Positions 49,709 to 60,232 of a DNA stretch of 64,000 nucleotides are shown here, one piece after another (within the stretch, counting starts at the first letter, position 1; each line of letters begins with the position of its first letter). This stretch comes from Diploscapter coronatus (taxonomy: Eukaryota > Nematoda > Chromadorea > Rhabditida > Rhabditidae): contig OZ038422.1 of the NCBI GenBank assembly GCA_964036155.1, positions 77,337,201-77,401,200 of the forward strand. The letters are read 5' to 3'. The translations under genes were made by a program, and so were the position numbers. Under the pieces are notes generated by a model, which ran no database searches, was not told the origin of the DNA, and saw only the letters and a list, made by a program, of their open reading frames with translations.

Positions 49709-50003
49709 AAAGCGTACTCGAAAAATTCAAGTATTATCGATTTTTCAACTTTTTCTTCGTTCCCGCTTACCGTAATTCAAATTCAATTTCTCCTATTTTT
49801 GAGAAATTACTAGAGACTCTAGGGTTTGACCGGTTACGCTTATCTTAGAAATATAGTTTTTTTTTTTAAAGAATATTGTAAATTAGTCCGACAAGATAAT
49901 AAATTTTTTCTTTTTATTTTATTTATTTTAAGAAGTTAAAGTTTCATCTTTGAAATACAGGGGATTTAAAAAATGTTTTAATGATTTCTATTGTTTTCAG
50001 AAA
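49709..50003 (+). promoter_or_regulatory. Operon-like junction between sdhd and the ZCCHC4-type gene
   Basis: AATAAA at 49898 is followed by a U-rich tract (about 49903-49930) and, about 100 bases on, by TTGTTTTCAG ending at 50000, three bases before the downstream ATG. In C. elegans operons this combination of poly(A) signal, Ur element and SL2 acceptor at about 100 bp spacing is typical. SL2 use is inferred. Confidence 0.55.
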
Positions 50004-52572
50004 ATGGTAAAATTCAAAAAGATGTCTCAGGAAAAGCGGAAGAAATGGCAGAAGGTGAAAAACGGAAAGCGCTCCAATCGGAGGACGTTTTTCAAGTTCC
50101 AAAACATGAAGAAGGGAATTCAGAATCAGGTAGAATTTTTGATTAACAACTTTTATTTTAAAATATTTATCTTTTATAAAATACCCCTTCATTTTCACTT
50201 TTGACTAACTCCTTTCAAGTTATCTTATAATAAAGAGGGTATTTTCAGCCAAAACCCCTTAACCCTTCCAAAGATGCAAAAATCCGAAAAAGAGGCGAAT
50301 TCCTGGTCATCAACCCTCCAGAGAACTCGATTATCCCTTCCTGTGAACATGGTATTTTCGTTTGTTTACTTTTTGAAGCTATTTTACTTTAATTCTTAGG
50401 ACCCTGCCTCATATTCGGTCAGAAGAACGGTGACGAGTCGACTTGGCATTATGTCTGTGCCGTTTACAGGTCGGTGTTTTCCATTTTTCATCCTTATAAA
50501 ATAGTTTTTTTTTCAGAAAAGGAGAATGCGACTTCAGAAGACCGTATTTGGAGGCGAGTGAAGCAGAATCTTCTCAGAATTTGGAGGAAAAGGATCCCAG
50601 ATACGGGGCGATTTTGAAAAAGTGCGATTTTTAAAAACTGAAACTGGAATTTCCTTGATTATGGAAAGAAATACTCGCTATTGTCCCGCAGATCGGTGCT
50701 GCCTAGCCACTCTGCGTGTATAACCAGCGGTCCTTAGCTATGTGACTGCTTTTCTGCACTCTGCTCTCTCTTATTCCTCCTAGTTTGAATGCGTGCGTCT
50801 CGCAGGTTATAGACGCAGAGCGGCTAAGCAACACCGATCTAGGCGACAATAGGGAGTATTCAGGCTGAAAACGATCCCGAAGTCGAGCAAGATCCTGTTT
50901 TGTGCTGAGTGCATGGACATTTTTGAGAACAAACACCCTTGCGTTTGCCAGTACGTCAAAAGGAGTCAGGTTTGTTTTTTATTTCGATTTTTAAAAACAA
51001 CAAAGGCAGCGCATTCGTGCTTTTCAAGATAACATCCACAGTAGGAAGTTTTCCTGCTCTTCAAAACTGAACTATAACCTAGCAAATTTTAAATTACTTT
51101 GCCTATCAGAAGATCGATATCTTTTTCAGCTTCGTCAACCCTCCCGTCTCCTTTCCGCTCTTGAAAACCAGAATGGCGAAGCACAATACCTCTTCTCCAA
51201 AGAGTCTCTCGATCAAATTTGTCTGATGATCCTGTCCTCCACAGTGGATGCCGTCGTTTGCGTCGGGGCTCCAAGGTAAGCATTTTGTAAGGAATATATG
51301 AAATCTTTGGTTTTTTCCAAATAGATATTTGAAATCCAGGTCTATGGAATCTAAAAATTCAGACTGTACGAGACCCTGCGAAGAAGCATGAAACACGTGG
51401 ACGTCTTCCTTCTGGATTACGATACCAGATATGTAAGTTTTGTGATAATTTTAAGAGACTACTGTAGCTCTCAGGCCCCCTTTTGCCCAGCCCTGAAATT
51501 CGCTCAATACAGTATGCTGGTGCATCACTTCTACGACGGAAAGGCGAAAAGGAGATTTAGGACTTTCCTGAAGGTAATTCGAATTTTTCTTGAAAAATGA
51601 TATTTTTGAAAAATTCTAGAAACACTCCTCGATTTTGGTGATTTGCGACCCGCCGTTCGGAGTTTTCATCGAGCCTCTCCTGCAGAGCATCGGAAAAATC
51701 AAGGCAGAGTTTGAGGAGCTACAGTAATCATTATTCGAGTTTTAAATTTAAAATTTGAACTAGAAAAACTACAACAAAATAATTTTACTTAAAATCTTCA
51801 AATTTATGCTAATTTCTAAATTCTTAATTTTACTTTTTCAGCGCCAAACCTGAAAATCCTGTCTTCTACGGGTGCTTCGTATTGCCTTACTTCGTTGGAA
51901 AACACGTCCTGAAGAGTGATGCAAGCTATTGGATGAGTGATCTGAAGGTAAGTTGAGGAATTGAAAATTTTTGAAAAATCGCTTTTTTCAGATTACCTAC
52001 GATAACCACAAGGACTTTGGGAAACCGGGAAAAAGTCCCGTGCGGATTTTCACCAACCTGCCAAAATCGACGATTCAACTCTCGAGTATGGAAGATTATA
52101 GGTAGGCTGAGAATTTGAATTAAAAATTTCATTTTTAATTTTTTCCCGATCTTGACTCGAGTCGATATTTGTTAAATTCCAAATAAAGACATTATGCATT
52201 ATCATTCAAATAAAAGAATAATACTCAATGCTCAAATTTGTACTCTTTCGAAAATTCGACCCTTTTACCTAATTTTTAGAAAATTTAAAATTTGTAAACT
52301 TTGAATTTTTTTTTTTTTTAGATTTTGCGAGATGTGCGAGAAATACGTCGCCTCTACAAATCTGCATTGTTTCCAGTGCGAAAAGTGCCCCTCGAAGGTT
52401 GGTTCGAAATTTGAAATTCGGCTTTTGACGCAAATTCGAACTTCAGGATGGATCGACCTATCGACACTGTAATCGGTGCAAAAGGTGCTTCAAGCAGACG
52501 TACAACCACTGCGCTAAGTGTAAGGCCTGCCATTTGCCGAAGAGATGCCATCAGAAAGATGAGGAAGAATAG
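50004..52572 (+). CDS. ZCCHC4-type rRNA N6-adenosine methyltransferase
   Basis: Thirteen exons (50004-50129, 50249-50351, 50400-50469, 50517-50621, 50864-50969, 51130-51275, 51363-51432, 51475-51573, 51620-51723, 51842-51947, 51992-52101, 52322-52397, 52447-52572) give 448 residues. A Lys/Arg-rich N-terminus is followed by a GRF-type zinc finger (CEHGPCLIF..WHYVCAVYRKGECDF), a second Cys motif (FCAEC), the Rossmann methyltransferase with CVGAPRL and catalytic ICDPPFG (about 284-290), VRIFTNLP, and a C-terminal array of CxxC fingers ending in a CCHC-like knuckle. Human ZCCHC4 installs m6A on 28S rRNA, and the same role is expected here. The gene lies just downstream of sdhd with operon-like spacing. 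AATAAA is at 52630. Intron 4 carries a foldback element. Confidence 0.92.
50667..50857. mobile_element. Foldback element in intron of the ZCCHC4-type gene
   Basis: AATACTCGCTATTGTCCCGC..GATCGGTGCTGCCTAGCCACTCTGCGTGTATAACC on the left is mirrored by GGTTATAGACGCAGAGCGGCTAAGCAACACCGATCT..GCGACAATAGGGAGTAT on the right, i.e. arms of about 56 bp around a middle of about 80 bp. The AGACGCAGAG word in the arm also occurs at other places in the window. Confidence 0.75.
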
Positions 52573-55134
52573 TGATAAGCTATTTGATATTATTGTTGTT
52601 GACGTTTTATCATTGTTGACTTTATGAAAAATAAAGTTCTATCAATCCAAACAAATGCTACGATTTTTGCAAGTTGCTTGTGAAGTTAGAATCTTTTTTT
52701 TTGCGAATGCACCGATTTTTCTTTGATTTTGGGAAGAGACGGTAGTTTTGAGAGGAAACGAGACAGAGAGATTTTTGAAGAGAGTGCAGAGACATCATAG
52801 AAAGGCCTTCGTCAAGTGTGTATTTCTTCCCTCTAGCGCTTTATCGATTTGCGGTTAGAGAGGCAGAGAAACGTGGAAATACCGTGGGAAACGGGGAGGG
52901 CGGAGAGACGAGAGATAGGGAGAGAGAGAGAATTTCTCCTTTCGACCCCACTCATTTGTCTTTCTCTCTTTTCCTCTTTATTTAGCCTACTACTTCTCCC
53001 TCTCTTTCTCTATTTTTATCTTTCTCTCTCCTAAAATGCAGGACTATTTCTCTCTCGTGCGCAGACCTTCCTTCACATTGCTCTCTTTTTGTGTTGCTTC
53101 CCTTCCCTCTTTTCCTTGGGCCTCCCAAATCAGACCCTGTCTCTGCGCTTGGTCTTCACTTTTTAGGCCTCAAAACCTATCATAACTACACTATTAGTGC
53201 ATGCGCTGCTTTACGTCACCATTTGCCCGCCAACCTTTTCCTTATCTTTTCGATAAGATATTTTAAGTTAGGCGCATTTTTGGCTTATAATAGCTTAAAC
53301 TTCACTCATTTGTAAGTCTCGCCCAGTTCTAAAGAGGGATCGTTCTAAACTTCAAATGAATCTTATTGGTGAATAGCCGTTTTACGATAGAGTACGGAAT
53401 GTTTGACTTAATATTAACAATAATTTGAAAGATAATGTTGTGAAAATTTTCTCCATGACGAATTTTCAATCGTGTTGCAAACTTACACAATCCTATTTCT
53501 CATCCTCTTTTACATTTTCTCGGAGTAATCTTGGGTATGGCAAAATGTCAGCATCTTGAAATTTTATTAAAAATCTCGGTTCACGAAAATTAGAAATAGA
53601 ACCTTTTTGCCCTTTAGATATCCTTTCATTAGTACTTTTTACAGCCTAGATCAAGGGAGAGAAAGATGGGGGGATATATGAAATTCCTGCTTTGATTTGA
53701 CCAAGTCCCGGCCGACCACCTGTTCATTGTGAATGAAGCGATGAAGCGGGGATCGACTTGTTGGCTCTGTCTGTGAGAAGAGGAGTGAGCTTTACACCGC
53801 GCCTGGTCACACAGGGATGCACAGCGATGTAGAGCCTTCCTTCCATTCCTCTCTTCATCTTCCTTCCCTTTGAGATTTGAGATTCGAGTATATCTTCGGC
53901 CTTGCACAACATATCCCGATCCTAAAAATTAACTCGGATATATATTGATCGATTTTCAAAGTGTCGAATTTATACACGAATTCTTTCTTTATTTATCAGT
54001 CATTATTATTTAGTTCTATATGATTTTAAACTGGTAAACTAGTTTACTATCGCTCTTTCAAAAGCACTTTCTGAACCTTCCTATATCAGATCAATATATT
54101 TAACTTTTAAACTATTCGGTTTTTAATGATATGCAAAACTTGGTTGTTATCGATTATTTATCGCATTTCATTGCTATGATAACAATTTCAATAGATATCT
54201 CGCAAGTTACGTACATATTGATTTTGCCAAATGCTCGCCACTTTTCGTGCTGCCAAATATGGCAGAAATAGCAGAATATCGACTTGACCTCAGACCTTTC
54301 ACACCCACTCTCTTCTTTCGTCCTTTATGACCACTATTCCTCCAAAACCTCCATTTATGGACTTTCTAATTCCTCGCAAAATTCTCATTTTAGTATATTT
54401 TTACGCTCAAAACATGAATTTCTCTTTACTTCTATATAATTTTGGCACAGGGATATATGCTAATTTTCACCAACTATTTGATAGATTGATATTTATTGAA
54501 TTCATGCACTTTTCATTCATTCACATGCCTCTCATGAATTTCATTTATTCCTCTGAAACTCCCCGATGAGAAATGTTTAATCTACACGCGTCGTCTATCG
54601 TTTATGCTGCTGGCCGGCCGTTTGGTTTTCAGGCCTTATCTCTTGTCCTTTTTCCGCCGCTACTCTCAAACGTGTCAAAGTGTCATTCATTCAACATACA
54701 CACACTCAGAATGTCCCAAATCTGCCATTCAAAAATAATCTTGCTTAAATTTTATTTATCATAAGGCATCTAAATATCATTAGTCCTGGAAGAGCCATAA
54801 TATTCTTTGATCTTTCATCATTTAGTAAATTTATCATTACTTGAAGAAGCAGATTTATTCTATATTTATGGATACCATAGAACCTTTCTACCGTTCTCAT
54901 GATAAACGTGTTTCAATTGCTTTTTTCTTTCGACTTTACCATAAATTTTTAGTTTAATATATATATTTTTTTTTTTAAATTTAAGAGCAGCCCCGACTCT
55001 ACGTGTGGCTACGCGCTTTCCAGCTGGTAACATCCGAGCGCCCGGATCGTAACGAATCCATAACTTCCAACATCAGCAACATCAAGCAAGAGCACCATCA
55101 CCGAGTTCCGCATCTGAACAAAGAAGACTGAACA
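52573..55134. other. Intergenic region upstream of the Y-box gene
   Basis: About 2.5 kb. It contains the ZCCHC4 3' UTR, pyrimidine-rich blocks near 52950-53110, and the Y-box leader with a TTTTTAAATTTAAG acceptor at about 54971-54984. No supported exon was found on either strand. Confidence 0.55.
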
Positions 55135-56338
55135 ATGACGGACGTGAAGAACAACAACACTGACGCTGTGGCGGGAGACAAGAAGGAAGAGCAGCCCGTT
55201 GAGAAGAAGGTATGTAAATCGTCCAAAGTCCGAACAGTTTGATCCGCAAAATGTGATGCAAAAAGTTATTGAATCAGTTGTTAATATCCGATCTGAACTC
55301 TCTATCTTAAAAGAAATCAATTTAAAACAAAAATTCTGTAAAACATTTGATCGAATCAATCTCCAGGTCCTCGCGAAAGGAGTCAACGGTACCGTGAAGT
55401 GGTTCAACGTGAAGAACGGCTACGGCTTCATCAACCGCTCCGACACCGGCGAGGACATCTTCGTCCATCAGACCGCCATCACCAATAACAACCCCAACAA
55501 GTACCTGAGAAGTCTTGGCGAGAACGAGGAAGTCCTCTTCGACGTAGTTGAGGGCTCCAAAGGGCCCGAGGCAGCGAACGTCAGCGGACCTGGTGGAGCG
55601 CCGGTGCAGGGATCGAAGGTTTGTGCTCAAATGCCGAAAAGCCCCACGAATGAAAATGATGATGATGTTGATATTTTAGTACGCCGCCGATCGTGACTCC
55701 GACAGAGGCTACCGCGGTTATCGCCGACGTGGACGCAACTTCTTCCGAGGTGGACATCGTGGTGGAAGCGCCGGTGGCGAGGGAGAGAACGGCGGAGAGG
55801 ACGGCGGTGAAAGGTAGCTGTCGGGTTCAGCGAGATCGACCTGATGACTGAAACTGTTTAGACGATCGTTCCGCGGTCGCGGCAGAGGAGGACGCGGTCG
55901 AGGCGGACGGGGCAGAGGCGGCCCGCGTCGTGAGGGTGGCGTGTCGGAGAGCTCCGCGCAGGGTGATGGACCGAGACGCGGGGGCGGAAGAGGTAATTGC
56001 CTGCTCAAAATAACGAAAGATACAGAAACGCCGAAGAGAAAAGAGAACCGTCCCATGGGCTATATGACTTTACCACACAATTTTGCATGTGTATGATGTG
56101 AATGTTGTTCTTTCGAAAAAAAAAAAACTATTTATGAGAAAAAATTTCATCAACAAAGAGGGGGAGATAGCGAAAATTTTGTTAAGCTAAACTTCGACTC
56201 TTACATAGAGAGCGTGTCTTATGGATGCTTTTTTCCAACCAGTGAAATTCGAGCACATCAAAATTGCAATTTTCAGGACGCGGACGTGGTCGTGGCCGTG
56301 GAAGAGGCGAATCCGGCAACGGCGACGGACAAGAGTGA
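55135..56338 (+). CDS. Y-box / cold-shock domain RNA-binding protein (CEY family)
   Basis: Five exons (55135-55209, 55367-55618, 55680-55813, 55862-55992, 56277-56338) give 217 residues. A short charged N-terminus precedes a complete cold-shock domain in exon 2 with [13 protein letters not shown] (RNP1) and DIFVHQ (RNP2). The C-terminal half is Arg/Gly-rich (RGR, RGGR repeats), encoded by the last three exons, as in animal Y-box proteins. Such proteins coat mRNA and tune translation in germline and soma. C. elegans has several (cey-1 to cey-4), and the ortholog cannot be assigned from sequence alone. The ATG context is AACAATGAC. The RGG exons are markedly GC-rich against AT-rich introns. Confidence 0.94.
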
Positions 56339-57521
56339 GCAAGAACGCCGAACCACGCTGAATAGATGGGAAGGATAGCCAGATTAAGAACCTCGAATTT
56401 TGATCCCAGAAAGAAATTTTGGAAAAATTTTCGAGGGTCCTAACCCTCTACCTTCTCCATCTTCTACCATTCTTTTTACCACTCTTACATACAACATTTT
56501 TGGGGAATTAAACCTTATACCTTTTTACATTCTATATATTTATTATATTAAATTTTGGGATCATCTTATGCGTTCGTAAAGCTCCATCTGATTTGAAACG
56601 AAACTTTCGAGTTAGACGGACTTCATGAACGAAAAAGTCCAACATCAAATTTCAACACTGTTTGTCTGTTTTTCATTGTTTTCACCTGAGTTATATTGAT
56701 TCATTGATATGACAATTTGTAGCCTATGTATGCGGTATTGGTTCTGGAACAGGCTTGAACAAATTCTCGAATATTCCAGAACCTGCTGCATATGATAAGT
56801 TATTCAATTTAACTGGACTATCCCTAAATTAATTCGAACACTGCTAACATTAAGATCGATCATCCAATTCAACTGTCTAACTTCTAACTAATACATCAAA
56901 TCTGAGATTAGAAGATTGTTTTCGATTGGCCGGAAGTGGGCGGAGTTAGATCGCCAATTTGCAACTGCTGCATGGTTTTCATAAACCTGGAAACCGTGAG
57001 GCAATTGCGAAGAGGCGTTTAGTTTCGCCTATTTCTGGCATTTTTGTTGTTCATTTCTAGGAATCCTCATTCTAACCTCTAAATTCAAACATAAGCGCAA
57101 ATCCCAACAACTGAGAAGTAATAATTTTAAGATTGAAAAACTCGCGATAATTATGAAAATAATGTTAATGTTCCGAATTGCCAACCACCATTAAGTATAA
57201 ATTTTAAAATTCTACGATATAAAACTGTTTGTTTTCTTATTGATTTAAACTATCATTCGAAAATAAACAATTCGTTGGAATCAGCTTTATTGTTTTGGGT
57301 GTCACGTAAATTTATTTACCGGCAGCAGAGAAATTACAAGTCAAAAACGAGTTTAAGATTTTTAGAAATTTAATGATCCAAGGTCATTTGGGGCTGCATT
57401 CTCTGAAATTTCGAAATTAAAATCTGATGAAAAAATATTTGAATGGAAGAATTATCAAATCCTAAGCGATTCTTCTTTAATCGCCGATTTTTATCTTAAA
57501 GATTTTCATAGCTCCTAAAAA
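56339..57521. other. Convergent intergenic region
   Basis: Lies between the 3' ends of the Y-box gene (+) and the first SXP/RAL-2 gene (-). It holds the Y-box 3' UTR and AT-rich sequence. AATAAAC at about 57262 on the plus strand is a possible late poly(A) signal. No gene is seen. Confidence 0.5.
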
Positions 57522-58361
57522 TCAACCTACTGGTGGCAGGCTTCCTCTCATCTGCTTGATTTCCTCCTGAACGTTGGCTGGGAGTGCCTCAAAGAATGCC
57601 TTAGCACGGTCATTACGCTCCTAAACCAATTTTAATCCTCCGGCCAGAATATCATATTTTCTTACTTGCTGGCTCAGGTTTGGGTTGGTCTCGATGAAGT
57701 GGAGCTTGTTTGCAGCTCTTCTAGCCTGAGGCGGCATGGCATCGATCTAAAATTTCAGTTTTATGACGAAGATTACCTCTTACACGCTTAGAAACCGTAT
57801 TATGGGTATTTAAGATGTTTTTTAATAGTAAGAAATCTCTAATTATGCTAATTTCTAGCTACAGTAACCTTATCTCCGACCATATCAGCGAATTCCTTGG
57901 CGTGCTCGGCGACTTGTTGTCTGTATTGCTCGAAAGCAGTCTGAAATAATTATTATAAAAGCTAAATAGTCTGCTCCATCGCTAAATTTTAGCATAGCCA
58001 GCTTTAAAGTTTAGTAATGGAGTAGGTTTTCAAATCGTCCTAAAATACCTTGACATTATCAGGCTGAGTTTCCATGAGTTGCTCAACTTGTTCGTCCTTT
58101 TCTTGACGATTCAGGGAGGTGTCTGTTACGACGTTGATGAATTGCTAAATAATTTTGATAATTTTAGTTCGAAAAATCGAAATTTAGGATCAAATTAAAT
58201 TATTGAGGACTACTGTCGTTTTTTCTTCCAACAAAACTTGCCTGTTTGCACTGATCCGAAGCTCCTTTCAGGAACGTTGGGAGCATGACATTTTTAAACT
58301 GCGATTGCTGCTCTTGCGCGAACGCAATGCCGACGAGACACAATCCAATGGCCACAAGCAT
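57522..58361 (-). CDS. SXP/RAL-2 (DUF148) secreted protein 1
   Basis: Five exons (58242-58361, 58049-58144, 57869-57940, 57666-57746, 57522-57620) give 155 residues. The ATG follows ATTTTAG by one base. A signal peptide of about 16 residues (MLVAIGLCLVGIAFAQ) leads into the family layout: a PTFLKGAS segment, a long amphipathic helical region and a RAKAFFEALP..QEEI end. SXP/RAL-2 proteins are nematode-specific, secreted, often immunogenic, and of uncertain function. The first intron has a GCAAGT donor (GC-AG type), since only that position keeps the frame. The gene sits head-to-tail with a second family member 375 bp upstream. Confidence 0.85.
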
Positions 58362-58377
58362 TCTAAAATTGCTACAC

Positions 58378-58487
58378 GTTGAAGTGGCACACCTCCATTC
58401 GGAACAGCCCAATTCGGAACTTTTTGTGAATAGGGGCCACTGGTCGAGCTAACAAAATAGTTCCGAATTGGGAGTGTGCCGTTGAAG
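58378..58487. mobile_element. Foldback MITE family B, copy 2
   Basis: CGTTGAAGTGGCACACCTCC at the left pairs with GGGAGTGTGCCGTTGAAG at the right, with ATTCGGAAC/GTTCCGAAT continuing the stem. The core GTGAATAGGGG..CGAGCTAACAAAATAGTTC is shared with copy 1 at 41651-41746. It lies between the two SXP/RAL-2 genes, immediately upstream of the first. Confidence 0.72.
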
Positions 58488-58736
58488 CATAAGCCAAAAA
58501 TATAAAATACTGTCTCAGGTACATTTGAAAACTAAAAATACGACCATGAAGCCGACTTCATCTTTATATAGAACTCTTACAGCATGCAAATGATGTTTAT
58601 CCAGCTTGGAGAACCTAGGAAATTTTGGGGTTAGTTCAAATAAAACTTGCAGAGTTAGTAGACGTGTCGTATATTAAGAAGGTAGGAGTTTTTCGAGGTT
58701 AAATAAAAATAGAACTTTTATTAAAATGAAATTCCC

Positions 58737-60232
58737 TCATAATTGACCAAGTTTATCATCGAATTCTTTTTTGATGGCCTCAGGAACGTCTTTGTAGATA
58801 TTTTCGATTTTTGACAATCGCTCCTTTTCGCCTAGCCCGGATTGGGTCATTAATGCCGAAACCTAAATTTAAAAAAAAAATTTTTAAACTTAAACACTTT
58901 GAATAAATTTTTTTCTAAAATCTAAAACAATTTTCTGAAACATCTGGAAAAATCTTTTTTCAAATTGAAATAAATGTCTCTCTTGGCATTTTCAAACTGA
59001 TGGATTTATAAGAGTCGGCCTTTTATTTTCAAAAATGTAAAGTTCACCCTCTGAAATATGGCTTTGGCTTTGTCACTCATGCCTTCCACCGCTCTGTGGA
59101 CGTTCAGCCTTTTCCTATCAAGTTCTGATCCGGTTTCAGCTTGAAATTGGTAGTAGAGTTTCTGAAATAGTCGGAGAGTCTTTGAGGTAAAAGAGTTCCA
59201 ATCCTCTATTTTAAAAATAAAATAAAGTATAAAATTATGAGATATTTCATCTTTTGGATTCAATAATAGAAGGTCTCTTAAAATAGAAGAAGCCATAGTT
59301 TTCCATTTTAAACTTAAGATATAATATTATGGAATTTTATAATTATTAAAATCTAATAGAAGATCCCGTAAGATAAAAGATGATGATCTTCTAATTATAA
59401 TCTATACCTGCTTGTCCGAACTCATCGTGCTCATTAATGTCTCTATTTTCTGTCCCTTTTCCGCTGGACTCCATTCAGGGTTTTGAACGATTGCATAGAA
59501 CTAAAATAACAAAAAATGCCCTTTATTTTGAATACCCTTAATCTTTACGTCATCTTTTTCTTTGTCAGATGCGTCTTGAAGGAACGGTGGGATAACCCTT
59601 GTAGGTCCTTTCTGAAATCATATTCTCAGTCATTTTCAACTTAAGCCTGTATTAACCCTTGATTGAAGTATTTAATGAATCTCTAGTACCTGAGGAGCCT
59701 CGTCCTTTGGAGGTTTCTGAATTTTCATATCGGTTTGATAGAGGTTGTTCGGTGTTGAAGGTGCTTGCATAACTGGGAATCGACTCGGATATTGAGTGGG
59801 GAAATTAGAATAGCTTGAATAGGGGAAGGATGGCCTGAAATAAATGTAAGCAATAAATAAATTGAATATTCTGAGTAATTATTATGGGTCTATGCTAATT
59901 ACGTTGAAATTGGAGAAATTTGTTGTGGATATTGCGATGAGTATGAAGAAGATGAGGGCCACATAATCGAGGATAATTGCTGCTGAGAGGACGAGTATAG
60001 AGGGTTTGGTGGATATTGCAGATTTGGATCTGAAAATTGGAAATAGTTGGAGTTTCATATCTTCCTAATTAAAAAAAACTGATCTTCGTCGAAAATTTTA
60101 AGTCTTACTGAAAGGAAACGTGAATCCGTTCATTTGTTGTTGCAAATTAGCCAGACTTTGTTGACTCCATTGCTGCGAATAAGCTCTGGAGAAATAAACA
60201 CCAAGTAGAATGAGAATTTCGACCGAAAACAT
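58737..60232 (-). CDS. SXP/RAL-2 (DUF148) secreted protein 2 with Pro/Gln/Ser-rich N-terminus
   Basis: Seven exons (60109-60232, 59903-60029, 59690-59834, 59549-59611, 59408-59500, 59161 back to 59048, 58862 back to 58737) give 263 residues. A signal peptide (MFSVEILILLGVYFSRAYS) leads into about 120 residues of low-complexity Gln/Ser/Pro/Tyr sequence. The DUF148-type region follows, with IPPFLQDAS, FYAIVQNPEWSPAEK, MSDKAKAIFQR and IYKDVPEAI, aligned in order with the neighbouring gene (PTFLKGAS..). The extension is absent from the neighbour, so this looks like a duplicated paralogue that gained exons, or whose neighbour lost them. Function is unknown. Confidence 0.8.

Noticed and set aside
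49944..50204. Open frames on both strands over the first ZCCHC4 exon
   Set aside because: The minus-strand frame mirrors the Lys-rich coding exon. The plus-strand frame merely reads through the donor at 50130.
53629..53912. Two overlapping minus-strand open frames (92 and 62 codons)
   Set aside because: No start context, splice partners or recognisable protein features. Probably chance.
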